Shown: in pieces, positions 22,943-58,298 of the stretch
Numbering within the stretch: the first letter of the stretch is position 1
How the letters are laid out: every line of letters starts with the position of its first letter
Source: Paralichthys olivaceus
Taxonomy: Eukaryota; Chordata; Actinopteri; Pleuronectiformes; Paralichthyidae
Reading direction: 5' to 3'
NCBI RefSeq assembly: GCF_024713975.1
Contig: NC_091108.1
Span: 9,283,001 to 9,347,000, forward strand
Length of the DNA: 64,000 nt
Translations under genes and position numbers: made by a program
Notes under the pieces: model-generated
The model's input: the letters and a program-made list of their open reading frames with translations, nothing else
Told to the model about the DNA's origin: nothing
Database searches by the model: none

Positions 22943-23090
22943 CTGCGAATGTGTTGAACCACAGGAATCTGTGACTGATTGAGACACGTTTTCTTGATCC
23001 AATTAAGGTCCTAGAAAATTTTCCAAATTTGATTTTCCACCTCACCCTGTCTTCTTCTGTCCACTGTCGATCTCTCCCCTCAGACCTCGG
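22943..23090 (-). other. Candidate untranslated first exon of the opsin gene
   Basis: On the minus strand the sequence ending TTCGCAGAG is followed by a strong donor, GTAAGAATC. The first coding exon of the opsin starts immediately after an acceptor at 21917, so an upstream exon is required. This is the nearest plausible one. It contains no ATG in the minus-strand reading. Its 5' border is a guess. Confidence 0.4.
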
Positions 23091-23199
23091 ACTCCTCGAC
23101 TGACTGAATGTACGGATTGGAAGGGGGAGGCTTCACTATAATGAGCTGGGGATTCACATCCCACAAACTGTGAGCTGCTCTGATCAATTAATGACGTCG

Positions 23200-23202
<3 letters not shown>

Positions 23203-23293
<91 letters not shown>
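23203..23293. repeat. (CA)n microsatellite
   Basis: A 91-bp uninterrupted CA run upstream of the opsin gene. The cysteine/valine frames in it are repeat artefacts. Confidence 0.95.
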
Positions 23294-23295
<2 letters not shown>

Positions 23296-26200
23296 GATGC
23301 CTCCAAGTCTGCCCTTGGGTTGGATTCGTTCTGACAAAATAATTTTTGTTGTTGATGACGATGTACCATTTTGTTAGAAATCTATTAATACACATAACTC
23401 CCCACCCCATTCATAAATGCTCACAATTTTTTCCTTGTCATTGTTCACAACTGACACAAACTGTTTAAGAGCTTTTCACATTTCATTTGAATTATGAACG
23501 TGTGGCACTGATTCTACCAAAACCTGATGTTTCTCATGATGGTGTTCATATGAGACTATGAAACTGGTTCTGAAAAAATTAAAAATACAGATATATACAA
23601 ATATATATACAGAGATACTACACTATACTATACATTATTGATCATGTGGCCAGCAACAACGGACACAGCTTTTGGGTTGCAGTCGCACATTTCTGTTGTT
23701 TTGTAATTGGCAGCAGGTTAAAGGGCTGACTGGAGGGTGTTCAGATCCCTACAGGTCACAACCTACAGGTCACAACCTTTGCACCTTATATCCCCTAATT
23801 TCAACCAAAACACAATAAAGTCCCAAATCTAAGCTGAGAGCCCCTCGACATTTAATCATTATTTTTTACAGCGCCTTGCAGTAAAAAAAATATGTCAATT
23901 TATGTTTTGACAGTGTGCACAAACTGTTTTTTGTCCTTTGCCTTAACATTTTTCTGTGACTCATGACTGTAATATTGACAACCTTGCTCCGATCCTTTAC
24001 TTAACTGGAATTGAAATTGAAAGTCTCTGAGTTTGAGTAACCTTGTTCCACAAACAACTTTGTAATAACTGCCTTTCCAAAGAGTCCCTGGAGTTGAGAT
24101 GGTTAAATTCAAAATCTCGCCATTTCCACCATGCATGTGGAGCTGCTCATGGGATGCTTGTCAATTTCCTCCTCGTAAACATCCCTGTAAGTAGCATGAA
24201 ATATCAATTTTGTCTGTGGTGGATGTTTTTGCTTTTACAGCCACTGTGAATCCCCCACATAAACATTAATTGAATCTATTACAGTGGGTCAAAGGCACAT
24301 GTGATGGCATTTGAGAATTAATTTTGAATTTGTCTCAGAAAATGCAGACAGGCAAACAATTCCAGTTTGTCACACCCTGAAAGCAGAGATGAATTTTCTT
24401 CAAAAGAATTACACACAGTGAAAATACAGTCCTGCCTGCCACTTGATTTCCTCCTTACATCTGTGAATCCTCACACACACGAACACACAGAGAGAAAGAG
24501 GGTGGAACAGATCGAGCCAAAGCCTGAGATGAAAGCTGCGTTCAAGGTGTAATGGTGTTTTCAAAGAATTAATTGTGTTGGCCACAGAGGGGAGAAAGAC
24601 ATGAACATCCATGATAAGATAAAATACAGCGTGGACATCAAAGTGGTCTGCCGAGAAAACAGAAGAAGCGTATGACACAAACTGCGTGATGCTGCAGGAA
24701 GATCCGACAGCAGAGGACTGGGCAGAAAATGAATTCTCCTTTTTTTTAATTGGTGAAGGTGTTTGTGCAAAGGGCAGTGGATGCTTGTACAATTTTATTT
24801 GAGGGACATTACAGTTCAATTGGATATTATATTAGAGTTTAAATCTCGCTGATAACAGTAATTTTGATGTTTGTGTCTTTTTATACTGTGTGCATTTTAT
24901 AATGGTGATGGGTTAACTTGATGCACCAGCTTATTTATCTTCCCATCAATTGTTTATTCATACATGACATTCACAGTTTACCCTTGTCTGTAGAAAGAAC
25001 CCTTTTCTATAACAAGATTCATTTAGTAGCTGCTCTGGAGCTTTTGAACATATAACATGAACCTCGTCAGAAGATAAAGAAAAGAACTAGAAAAGGTCAG
25101 GAGGTGAGTAATACACTTAAATTGATGGCAATTAAATGATGAAGTCTGTAAAAACGTTTTCGTCTCCTGGTTTAATGGCTTAAATCATATTTCCATTTCA
25201 ACAAAACCAACCAAGTGTCTAAAAAGCAACCAGAGAAGATTTTTAAATCATCAGAATGGATTTTATCCTAAAAACCAAAATAAAATGGTCTTGCCTTTGT
25301 TGCATTATGCCTTTGAATTTGTTGCACAGCGCAATTTTTATCAACGAATCAATTAGAGGAAACTGAATGATAACAATAAAAGAACAACATTAATAGTATT
25401 TTTCCTGCAGGTCATCAACACCTTGCATGAATTGCTTTAGCAGCTGTCAGTGACATCACTGCTCGACAGCTCAGGTTCATGGAGCCAGTGAGCGTCCGAC
25501 TGTGAAGCTGTGGGACACTGTTGAACATTAGCAGGTAGCTAGAGTTTATAATGTCAGGAAAGAAGAGAGACACTGTACTTGGCTGTTTACGCACCAATAA
25601 CTGATCATTGATTTAACGTTGGATCCGTTATCTGTGCTCGGTGTGGTTTGAGTGCTCTGGTGTGTGTGTGGAGATACTCGTTCTCTTTGGGGCTGCTGCA
25701 TGAAAAACTAAATTAAATAAACAGCAGAGAACATGAATGATCTTTAATGTATCAATAATTAGGTATTTGTCACATGTTTAAATCCTAATCGTTCCCTGTG
25801 TTGACATTGTTTTCTCTCTCATTCAAATCTTGTAACTACATTGATAGTTTTAAATGATAAATGATAAATGGACAGTACTTATATACCTTTTTTTCCGCCT
25901 AATCTTACCCAACGACATTTCAGCAGGCAGATCGGAGGAGTTGGGGATCAAACCACTGACCTTCCGATACGTGGATGACCCCCACCGATCAGATTCAGTC
26001 TTTAATTGGCAGCAGAGCTCAACTGGAGATTCAATATCTGACATTTTATAACTATTGTAATTATTCTTATTCACTTGGATTGATAGTTTCTGACTCTAAA
26101 TGTGTTGTTTCTCACATGCTGGTTGTTTTTTTATGAGATGAGAGGAAGATGAACATTCATCATTTAAAAAAAAATAAAAACCAACGATGGAAACTGGAGG

Positions 26201-26585
26201 AAATCAGACACTTTACAATTCTCCTGAACTGATTTACCTCAGTAATTTTAAAGTTTAATTAAAAGGAACTGCAACCTCCACTGAATGAGGCGCTTCAATG
26301 TGAAGACGTGAAGAAAAGTTGAATTTAATGAGTAACTATAATTTAAAGGTTGTCACATTACAGTTTTCACAAACATCTTGTCCTTGATAAATTCAAGCTA
26401 TGAAGGTTTTAATCTATAAGTAAATTAGAAAATGTAAATGCAGGAGAAATTTTGCTGATCAATGAGAAGAGTGAACCTGTTATTGGAGGTCGGATTGAAG
26501 CCTTGATGTGTTGGTACCACTCACAACAGGACTGATCTGCAAGAGAACATATGGCATTACAACTAGAATCCACTGTCTGTAATAA

Positions 26586-26625
<40 letters not shown>

Positions 26626-29345
26626 TGCAGATATTCCTACTTTAATTTATAAAAAGAACAGCAAGTGACAAAATGATAGATACCTTATTAGGATGTTCTG
26701 TTTGTTTAATCCAGTCTGAACAGCTTGTATCATCATTCATACTACAAGCTTCCATATTTCAAAAGCTTCGGTAATTCAAGTCCAAAGTGTGTTTGCCCTG
26801 AAACTTATTTACGCTCTAGCTGTGCTGTAAAATCCCTGTGATCAGGCTGCAAACACACACAACATTCAAATATACACCAAAGAGCATATACTTCATAATC
26901 TGGGGATTTCAAATAAAGGGGAATATTCCATGCACAGCAAATAATATACAGTAGAGTAAGGAACGTATAGCAAAGCAGTGGACCACATGCTGTTATGCCC
27001 TGCAGTTATATTTCCCATTAATGCTTCACTGATACCATGTGTAGAACCAGAATCCACAGCTCGATTCAATCACACGAAGATTTTCTGCCCCTTTAACTGG
27101 AGCTGATTCAGCACTCAGCAGCAGAGATGTGGGGTCAGTGTGTGCACTGTTAAATAGAACGTGTTCTTTCAACTCAAAAATACCAGTGAACATTACACTG
27201 TAATATATTAAAATGACAATTAGTTGATCAGTCACTTTCCTTCACGTCTGTTTTCCTCAAACTAACTTAAACAATGCATGCTGGGAAGTTTCCCAATCTG
27301 CTAGTTTTATTTCTTTTTTATTCTTAATATTTTGAGTAGTATTTTTATTAGTAGTTAGAAGTTAAAGTCATTTTTTAATGTATGTATGTAAATATTATTT
27401 TGTTCTTATTATTTTTTTTTATATTGTTTAAACATTTTATCATCAAACCTCATTTTATAGGATGAGTTCATTATTTGGAGAGTAGAATTAACCTGAATTA
27501 CAAAACCTATGCAATTATGTTGGGGCAAAAGAAAAGGTGCATGTTTATTGTGTAAGGTTTAAAGTTACGTTAATTAATATGTTTGAGTTCATATAATAAA
27601 AATGTGTTTGCACATTTTTAGATACTTATATTTCATATTTACACCTTCAGAACATAGTGTTGAAATCTGCGTCTGTGCTGCAACAGAGCAACGTAGCATT
27701 TCAATTCTTACCCTCCCCTCAAATCGACAACCCCAACCATGCTCCTCCGACGTCAAACAAAGACAAACTGCGACCTGGACACGTTCAAACAAAGAGGATT
27801 TGACTTCGACAGCGAATGGAAGACGATGACACCACGTCTACTGGGCATCTGCAACTCTAAACACACAAAGACGAAGGCTTTTACACCTTGAAATCCTTGC
27901 GTGTTTTTCTACAGTGTCTGATTGAGTGGCTGCAGTTTCCTATTCTGTGAGGGACCTTTTCTCAAAGCATGATGGGGTTTTCAACTGGAGGCTAAATCAG
28001 AGTAGGCAGCATATCAAAAGAAAATGGCCTTCACCAATCGGAGCTTTAGCCTAAAATGGTTTTGATATAGTGAAAAATGTTACAGATTCACAAGGAGATT
28101 CATGACTTCTAATAAAGAACTTGATCTTGAATTAAATTGCATGACTCATTCATCCATCTGTTCAGAATGGAGACTGGATTCCCCTCGCATTCAGTCATGG
28201 CTTCTAGCTTAAAGCTACACACAAAGATAAAAACCACATGAACCAAGTCAGAACTTTTACACAACATCACAGAAACAACAGACAACAATTAACCAGGACA
28301 CTTAATATTCCCATGAGCCTTTGCACCCATGCTGCTCATAGCGAACGCCTCACTGACCGCTGCAATACTGATACTAATAATTAAAAGGAATAGACATAAG
28401 AACATCTCCTGAAAATCAAACACGCTTCATTTTTGAGGGTTTACATCCACAAAGGAAGAAATCCTACATGTGCTGCACATATTACACCTTCAAATGGAAA
28501 AATAAAGGCCAGAGCCTGAGCTGCATTAGTTCAGCTCCATTTGTTCCAATCTGTTCCAGGAACACGTCCTTTAAGTGATATAAAGCAGGGGCCAGGAAAT
28601 ATCAATAAGTAATCACCAAAGCCAAAAATATGACACCAGCAAAAGTCGGCATGAAGGTGACGGCCGTGTTTGATAGTTTGCTCCTGCATCGTCCTACTTC
28701 CACTGCAATAATGAGCACAATGAATAAAGGCTAAAGCTTCAAAATAAGAGACGACCCTACACTAGCATAAATGGACATAAATGGGTTGATAAGAACATAA
28801 GACAAGAATATGTCTCGAGAGCTATACAGTTTTCTTGTCGTACCTTGGTCAGCGAGCAGCAAGTTTTAAATGCGACAGCAGCCACTTCTAACATTTCCAT
28901 GAAGTACATCTGTTAAATAGACACTAAGTTAAAAAATAATTAAAAACGGAACTCTGACTTATAATGAGCTTTGTGCACGGAGGAGCTCGTATGAATTTAT
29001 ATGACGCGTGTTTTTAATTCATTTCAACTTGGTAAACAGCCTAAAGGAAATGTACTGATTAATTCTGGATCGATTTAGCTGTCTGTAAATAAGTGACGTT
29101 TATTTAACGTAGTATTATTCTCAGGGTCACAAGCTGCTTCACAAAATAAAATAAAACCAGAGAGTAGCGGGACACAACACATGTATTCAACAAAAAAACA
29201 GGAAGACAATAAAAACACATGGATTCTAACACTAGAATGCACAAATCCAACATAAATTCAGTGGGTTTTTTTAAGGCTTGATGAGAAACTGCAGAGTGTA
29301 AATCTATAAACAGAGTATTCTATTATGTTGGGGCCACAATTAAGA
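23294..29345. other. Intergenic region without a recognised gene
   Basis: About 6 kb of AT-rich spacer between the opsin and mep1b, which are transcribed away from each other. It contains a TA microsatellite (26590-26624). None of the short frames shows a domain, signal peptide or splice pattern. No RNA gene was recognised by eye, though a regulatory element could easily be missed. Confidence 0.5.
26590..26624. repeat. (TA)n microsatellite
   Basis: A 35-bp uninterrupted TA run preceded by AAATAAATAAA. Confidence 0.9.
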
Positions 29346-29640
29346 AAACACAATTCCATTTTATTTGTATAGTGCCACATCACAAAGTACGTATCTCAAG
29401 GCACTTCACATAGTGAGGATTCGGACTTGCAGTATTGTTACGATCACTTTTACTTTTTAAACTGGCTCGTGAGCCCAGAGTGGAGGATCTGAGTGAACTA
29501 CTTGGAGCAGGTCAGCGATGTGAACATGGGCCTGAGCCTGAGGAGCTCTATGTGAAAACAAGCATCTTAAAATTCATTTTGAATTTAAGACAGATTGACA
29601 CAGCACAGGTCGGCAGATTGACACAGCTGCCTTCCCAGAG
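29346..29640 (-). mobile_element. Diverged retroelement fragment, reverse orientation
   Basis: On the minus strand the segment 29350-29415 ends with GTGCCTTGAGATACG, then GGCACTATACAAATAAAAT. This resembles the tail of the element at 6965-7299. The adjoining 29460-29640 segment (GGTCAGCGATGTGAACATGG, TCTTAAAATTCATTTTGAAT) also reads like a teleost repeat I have seen often, but I cannot assign a family. The open frame at 29435-29695 belongs to it. Confidence 0.5.
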
Positions 29641-30140
29641 TTCCTTTGCTGACCAAAGTCTGTCGTGCTATTGCTTCCAAATCCTGGGAGTATAATTACC
29701 AGCTGAGATCAGATATGCTGCATTCAGTATTGATTTAAACACCCTATTAAAAAGGCTTTAATCTCTGTGTGTGAATTCAAATCAGTCATATTTGAAATGT
29801 TTCTTGTTTTATTATCTGTGTTTTTATCCTTTGTAAATTTGTTAAGAAAGGTGTGATACAAATACATGGTATTATTGTTAGTGTTATGATTATTATCATC
29901 AGATGTGTTTGTCTTAGTCTCTGCGTGCCTGTAGTGCTGCCACCTGCTTTGCTTTTTCCACCTAATCTGCAGATGTGTAAAGATTTGTGAGCCGATAGTG
30001 AAGCAGATTGAAGCTGTTGTGTAACTGAGACCCTGTACATCTCTGTCAATTATCAACTCATCAACACGTGGACTTATTTTATCCCCTGCGACGAGCTTCT
30101 GTGAATGTCAGTCGGAGCACAGCACCTGTCACTTCAGGAG

Positions 30141-36668
<6,528 letters not shown>

Positions 36669-38289
36669 TCACAGACACTGAACTTTGGACAGACAACAGA
36701 AACAAAAAAAATTTGAAATAAAATAAATCAGCTGAATATTTGTGTATCTTATACAGCAGGCTTCAGATTCAGATTTAACTCAAGTGCCTCAAAGGTAAAA
36801 CATCATATACTATATAATAACATAATCTGAGAGTGCCCCCTTCTGGTAATTCAATGTAAAAACACCTACAGATATGTAAGAGTATTATTGTGCAGAATAA
36901 ATTATTTTAAAACAAAAAGTTTCACATCAATGTCTTAACTTCACATTTAAAGTGCACACATGATTAAAAACAAGTCCCAGACGTGATGACTTATATTCAC
37001 AAATTTAAAATTTATTATACCAAAGACAGGAACATTTGTGTTGTCACTTTTCCATGTAGATATATTTGTTTGTAGTACTGAACTTGACACAGTCATGCCG
37101 GTGATAACAGTTACTGTAGGAGGGAGGTGAGGTGGGACTAATATTATCCTGTGGGCGTCCATGTATGCTTGTGTATGTGTGTATGTGTGTGTAAATGTGC
37201 ATGCATGCAAGTGTGCATGCAAAGATCCGTCTATTAGTGTTTATTAGATACAGTAATGTTGTATAGCATGGAATGCTGGGTATTCAGAACTGCAATTGCA
37301 CATTAACATTTGTGTGTGTGTGTGTGTGTATGTGTGTTTCATATTTGTGAGTCTACTTTGTAAGATAAAGGGAAGTGACACCTCCATAACAGCAAACTCT
37401 TGGCGAACCGCACATTATCCTCCCCACCGTTACAACTTTCACCGACATACAGGTACACAGCTCCTTCAAAAGCATCAGTATACAACATTTCTCTTATTTA
37501 CAATCATTGGAAAAAAACAAAACAATAAACAAAACAAAAATCACCATTTCTCTCAGAGAAGATTAGTAAAAGTGACTGAGTCACCATAAAGAGTATGCAA
37601 CTCCTAGGAGTTAGTATTTAAAACTTCTACAAAAAATTTCTATGCCATTTTCCAGGCCAGGAGCCATGATTTACTGAAGAAATACAGTATTTTAAGTGCC
37701 CTATCTACAACAGTTAAGTGTGGTATTACTAGTGCACCATTCGACATAGTTCACTGATCATAAAAAGATTATGTGTCTCTGTTTTTAAAAAGTTCTTTCA
37801 TCAACTTCTCTGCTTTCACATTGAAAGATATGGTAAATTCTTACAAAACAAACAAACAAACCATGTAATTGTTATCAATATTAACAAGTGCTGTGGTGAG
37901 CTAATGCTATTGCAAAGAGACTAGTGTTGATTACATACTCCGCTGGTTGTCTCATGTAAAAAACAAAGAAAAAGTTCCAGTCTGTGAGAAGGGCACGACC
38001 GTGGACACCAGGAGGGTTGAGTATCATTAAAGGGCTCGTTTGCTTGTTGTATTCTATGAGTTGCTTCGGTAAAAACAGGAGGAGCAGTAACAGTGCATGG
38101 TTCTCCAGGGATAAGGCTGTGTAGAGCTGGAAGGCTTTCATGTGCATTTTACAGCCTCTCGAGGAATCTCACTTCATTTGTGCCCACATTTGAGGGAAAT
38201 GAGAGCGGTTGGGTTGATGTTGGGTTGATGTTGGGTCGTGTGCATGCTGCTGCTGGAAGGGAGATGAGGCTTTTAGTTGGTGCTGCTGT
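36669..38289. other. Convergent intergenic region: mep1b and phlpp1 3' flanks
   Basis: Overlapping AATAAA signals at 36717-36727 probably end the mep1b message about 60 nt past its stop. The remainder is likely phlpp1 3' UTR on the minus strand, with candidate AATAAA signals at 37240-37245 and 37011-37016. Short TG tracts occur near 37160-37190 and 37312-37330. No other gene is recognised. Confidence 0.5.
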
Positions 38290-53670
<15,381 letters not shown>

Positions 53671-53989
53671 CTGAAACATAAAGACAAGATACATGATGTG
53701 GTTAGCAGCACTATAGATGTGACCTTGACGCAGGCCTGGAAAATGATTAGATAATTGAAAAGAATGACATAAAATCATACAGCCACTGAATAAAAAACAA
53801 TTAGGGGAGTGGTTGATATGAACACAGTAATCTTCAACACAGAAACACAAAACATTTTATCAAGGCAAGCAAGATTAAATGTCTTATGCCTACAGCAACA
53901 CCAAGCACAAAGTAAATGTCTTCACTAGTTTCAGAACAACACAATTTCCTGTCCAGTGCCTACATCTTTTACATGACAACTGGGCTAAG

Positions 53990-54245
53990 GCGTGGTCCAG
54001 ATGCTAACATCAGCGTGCTAACATGCACACGATCCCAAAATTAACATTGTGTTGTTTATCACAAATTATGTTCACCACCATCAACATCTTAGTCCAAAGT
54101 TATTTTTGTTGAGATAACTTTTGATCTGCAGCTGGCAACAGATGCATCACATTGTTAAGCTTTATCCTCTGGATACCATGAATGTCTGTGCAGAACTTCA
54201 TGACAACCCATTCAATGGTTGTTGAGATCCTTTAGTCTGGGACGC
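53990..54245. mobile_element. Interspersed teleost repeat fragment
   Basis: Contains AACATCAGCGTGCTAACATGC, then ACCATGAATGTCTGTGCAGAACTTCATGACAA and TTGTTGAGATCCTTTAGTCTGG in order. I recognise this arrangement from a common repeat in fish genomes. Class uncertain; no inverted ends are evident. Confidence 0.5.
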
Positions 54246-57200
54246 TTTTTTTTGCTAAAAATTACCCTGCTAGTTACTACACAATGCCAAAATATGAGAA
54301 ATACACCCACAGTGGTCAGTGCTGTCTTAGCACAAGATCTAAATTCAGCACAACTGTCAGCCTTGCTTGTCCTACATAGAACTGAATAGTCCAGATTTGC
54401 ATTCAGTGTAGCTCTCAGTGGCAAACTCAAGAGCAGGTGCACCAATTCTAAATTATGCTCTTAGAATTACTGAGTTGCCTTTATTTGGTTTAAGCCATCT
54501 GTCTTTCTCTCCTCCATGCCCTGTTCTCTTGCTTCGCCACCAGCCTGCCAAACCTGACAGTCAGGCTGCTTATCAGGCGTTCTGTCAGCCAGGCTGTCTT
54601 ATCGCTCTGTCTAAACATCCACCTGCTTTCCGTCTACCTCCACCTACGCAAAAAAACTCACCAAGCTGGCATGTGCCATGTCGTTTCTTTTCTATCTGTC
54701 CAGCTGCCTAGCTTTTGGTTTCTCCCTTCTATCTTTAGTCATATTCTTTTTTAACATCACAGTATTTCCATTTGGACGAAGTTTCGTGGCTTGGTCAAAG
54801 TTTTCCCTTTCAAGTGAAATACGGCCTTAGAAAAAGTGTCTAGTACCGTGACCCGCTGTAAACTAGCTGTATCTCTTTTCTGTAGAGGTCCTGCTATATC
54901 CATTAAGAAGTCCCCCTTAATAACAGCTTCGCTTGCTTACACTAAACCCAACAAGCCACCATATTGGCTTCCCTGTGTGTGATTTCACATAGCATGCAAG
55001 CGTTTTTGCAATCAGAGGCGTAACATGTGACAATAGTGTGGTCATCCTCTCCAGTCATGCTGGCTTTCTCTTTTACACAACCATCAATCAAGCTTGATCT
55101 GCCGACAAAAAGATATTTGCACCTTTCATACGGACAACAGGCAAAAGTGGCTTTTGTCTTTTTCGCACTTTCATGCACGGTGATTCAGAGGGTGTAGAGG
55201 TGAATTAAAGAGAAGAAGATAAGGTACGTAGGGTGAACAAGTGTGAACGTGCACACAATCTCACGGCTTTAAATAATTCAGGTTTTTCACATGCCGTCTA
55301 TTAGGCCAACGCAGTAAAGTACTGTACTGCACGCTGCTCTTATCCAACACACTCAGCAGACCTTAACAACCTTCTGACCAGAGGTCTGCTTATATGAGCT
55401 GATGTGGCCAAACCTGAGGTCATGCCAATATATGCACATTTTATTCTAATGATTTTTACACACTTATACACAAATGAATTCACCCCGAATTGACCTTTCC
55501 TCTGCGCTACAAACAATCAATATTACTACAAAAGGATATGTACTTTGACTAAACGCTGAGTGTGTAACATAAACACGCTATTGTCGAATGTTGATCAGGA
55601 ATGTTTGAGGGGGAGCTGCCTTGGTATGCTTAAACAACGACAACTATCAGTGGGCATGTTGTACGGCACAAACCTCTGGACAACATGAGAGCACAGGGAT
55701 GGAGCAGCTTTAAATTATCTTTCGTTATTTAAGTTTCTGAATAAAAGGTGTGAGAGAATGCCACATACATCAGACATATATGTAAGACCTTCCAAACAGC
55801 ATGCATAACATAATACTGCAATCTGGCATTAATGTTTCATCCATATGGAATGAAAAAACTCACGAAATGACACTTGAAGATTTGAAAACACTCCAAGTCA
55901 TGTGTAAACTACTTGAACACAAGTGGGTGGTTCTGGAGATAAAGATGTGTGTCTTACCTGAGGGGCTGTTTATACACCTGCCAAGCAATGAAAATAAATC
56001 TAACACTTTGCACAAAGCTATGAACCTATAATCTACAATATCCTGTATATGACAGTGTACATTGCATAACAGCAAACCTCTTTCTCATATGTTTTATCTG
56101 TTCTATAGCACTAACAGCAGTCATTGAAACCTGATAATCATTATCTAGATATTAATATGGCTAAATATATTTTAACGATTAATCAGGATATGATATGATA
56201 TGGACCTGTTATATATTGTTGTCTTTGGGGATAAAATAAAATCAGAAGTCAGTAAACATTGCTAACTGTTTTGTTGTGTCTTACTTGCACTGCCTAACAA
56301 TTGGCAAACTGTCCCTTCTTGATTGTTGTTCCCTTTTTCTCTGCTGCTCCACACTATTTTAAATGCACTTCTGAAACAAGTTGAGTATTGCAGGGAGCAG
56401 GTTTTTATCTCTCTTTAAAAAGGTCATCATTACCATCCACTCCACAGGAACACTAAAAGTGCAGGCCTTTGTAATACTGTGTGTATATGTACACAGTGGT
56501 ACAAGCTCTGACCGAGTGGAAAGTGGAAAAGGGCTTGGTCTTATTTTCATAGTTGTGACCATTGATCCTATTCACTGTGATTATATTTCATGCACCAGCT
56601 GCATTGCTGACATGACGTGGCAGGTGAGTAACTGACAATGCAATGGATAAAATGCATCCGATGTCCTCTTTTGTTTTCACTCACACTTAAGAGGTTTAGA
56701 TAAGGGAGTTAAACTGGTGACTGAGGTTTTCTTTAAGGAAGGAATTGATAAGAAACCTAAGATAAGGAAATGAGATGAAGAGGGGAGTTTGAATCATTTA
56801 CCAGCATGCACCTAAAAAGGTAGCTGGGGAACTGGAGCCAATTTAGCGAATGCAGGACCGACATACGGAGAGACAACATCCACACTCACATTCACACAAT
56901 GGTCAGTTTGGAGTCTCCAATCAACCTCATCCTCATTCTATATGAAAACCAAAATAAACATCGGGAGAACAAAAATTCAAGATCACCACCACCAATATCT
57001 GATCAAGTAAATCCAAAGGCAAGGAGCCATTCATCCACCAAATCCCATCTAAATCCATGAGATATCATGCTCCCAGAGAGACAAAGCAACTGGGGTGACT
57101 GAACAGACTTGTTACCTCTTTCCAACTTAACTGGCTGGCAGAGGTAACCTGCAGGAGCATATTTTCATGACTGAGCATCGGAAGGGGGTATGTGTTGCAT

Positions 57201-57330
57201 TAGACAAATTATTCACAAGCTTTTAGCCTCAATATGTCACATGGGCATATTCCTACTATTTTTAGGCCTTTTGTTGGAACATGCTCTCTCCCACACAAGC
57301 ATATGCACAAAACACATGCACCCTCCTCCT

Positions 57331-57374
57331 CTCACACACACACACACACACACTAACACACACACACACACACT
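57331..57374. repeat. Interrupted (CA)n microsatellite
   Basis: Two CA runs separated by CTAA, within the phlpp1 5' intron. Confidence 0.85.
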
Positions 57375-58279
57375 GACACAGTGACGGTGATTAACCATCT
57401 CCATATGTGCATCCCTGAATTTTGATGGGCTAGAAACAGCGAGAGGGGTTTTCTTTTTCAGAGGGAGAACAGCACAGCTTGTGTTGGCTACTTTAGTGAT
57501 GAGAGAAGTTGGAGAGGTACTAGTTTACAACTATGTCACATGGACGTGGGACACTGGATGGAGGCAAACCTTTCAGTCTTGACCATGGGAATGCACAGTG
57601 GAGGAAGCAGGGAGACGGGTGGGACTCCCACGTGAGCATCCTGTTTACAGGGGTGGACCAGAGACGAGCGGGGTACATTAGGGGAAGGAAGTTACGGAGA
57701 GACAGTTTTATTCCAAATGTGGGAGCCACTGGCCTCCTACACTAGAAATATTTTGAGCAGCAATGATGTTAGTCATGGTGGTCATCCTATAATCTATAGG
57801 TGATGCATGAGATGTGAATGTAAAAATAATAGACAGGCTCCGCAAGGTGGGTGTGCTCATGTTCAGCAGTCATAGTCTATTCCTAGACCTACAGCATGTG
57901 GGAGCAGGAGTACTACAGTGTGTGTTTGTGTTGGTTACTGGAGAGGGCTTCCTTCCCTTCTCCCCAGGATCAGGAAAAGACAGTTTCCACTCCACACTTG
58001 ATTCCAATACCCATGTGTATGCAGCCCCACCGCTCGAGACCAATGACAAAGTGCCTTATCCTCCTAATCTCCCTTTGAATGATGAAAACTATTCCTGCAA
58101 CAGCATAAAGACACAATCAGTGATCTGAATGTAGAGAGATGCTACACCTTATATATTTATACGTATCAAATCTTTTCACCTTTAAGCACAGATGGGTTTT
58201 ATAGAGTAAAATATTAAAACACCGACTGAATTGAACAGAAGATAATTTATATAGTCCATATACAGTATGTGTATATACT

Positions 58280-58298
58280 GTATATATATATATATATG
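58280..58298. repeat. Short (TA)n tract
   Basis: About nine TA units in AT-rich intron sequence. Confidence 0.75.

Noticed and set aside
23184..23410. Cys-Val repeat frames
   Set aside because: Microsatellite artefact of the CA tract.
54418..54711. 97-codon frame in the phlpp1 5' intron
   Set aside because: Proline-rich chance frame without domain. It is on the opposite strand to phlpp1 and has no splice logic.
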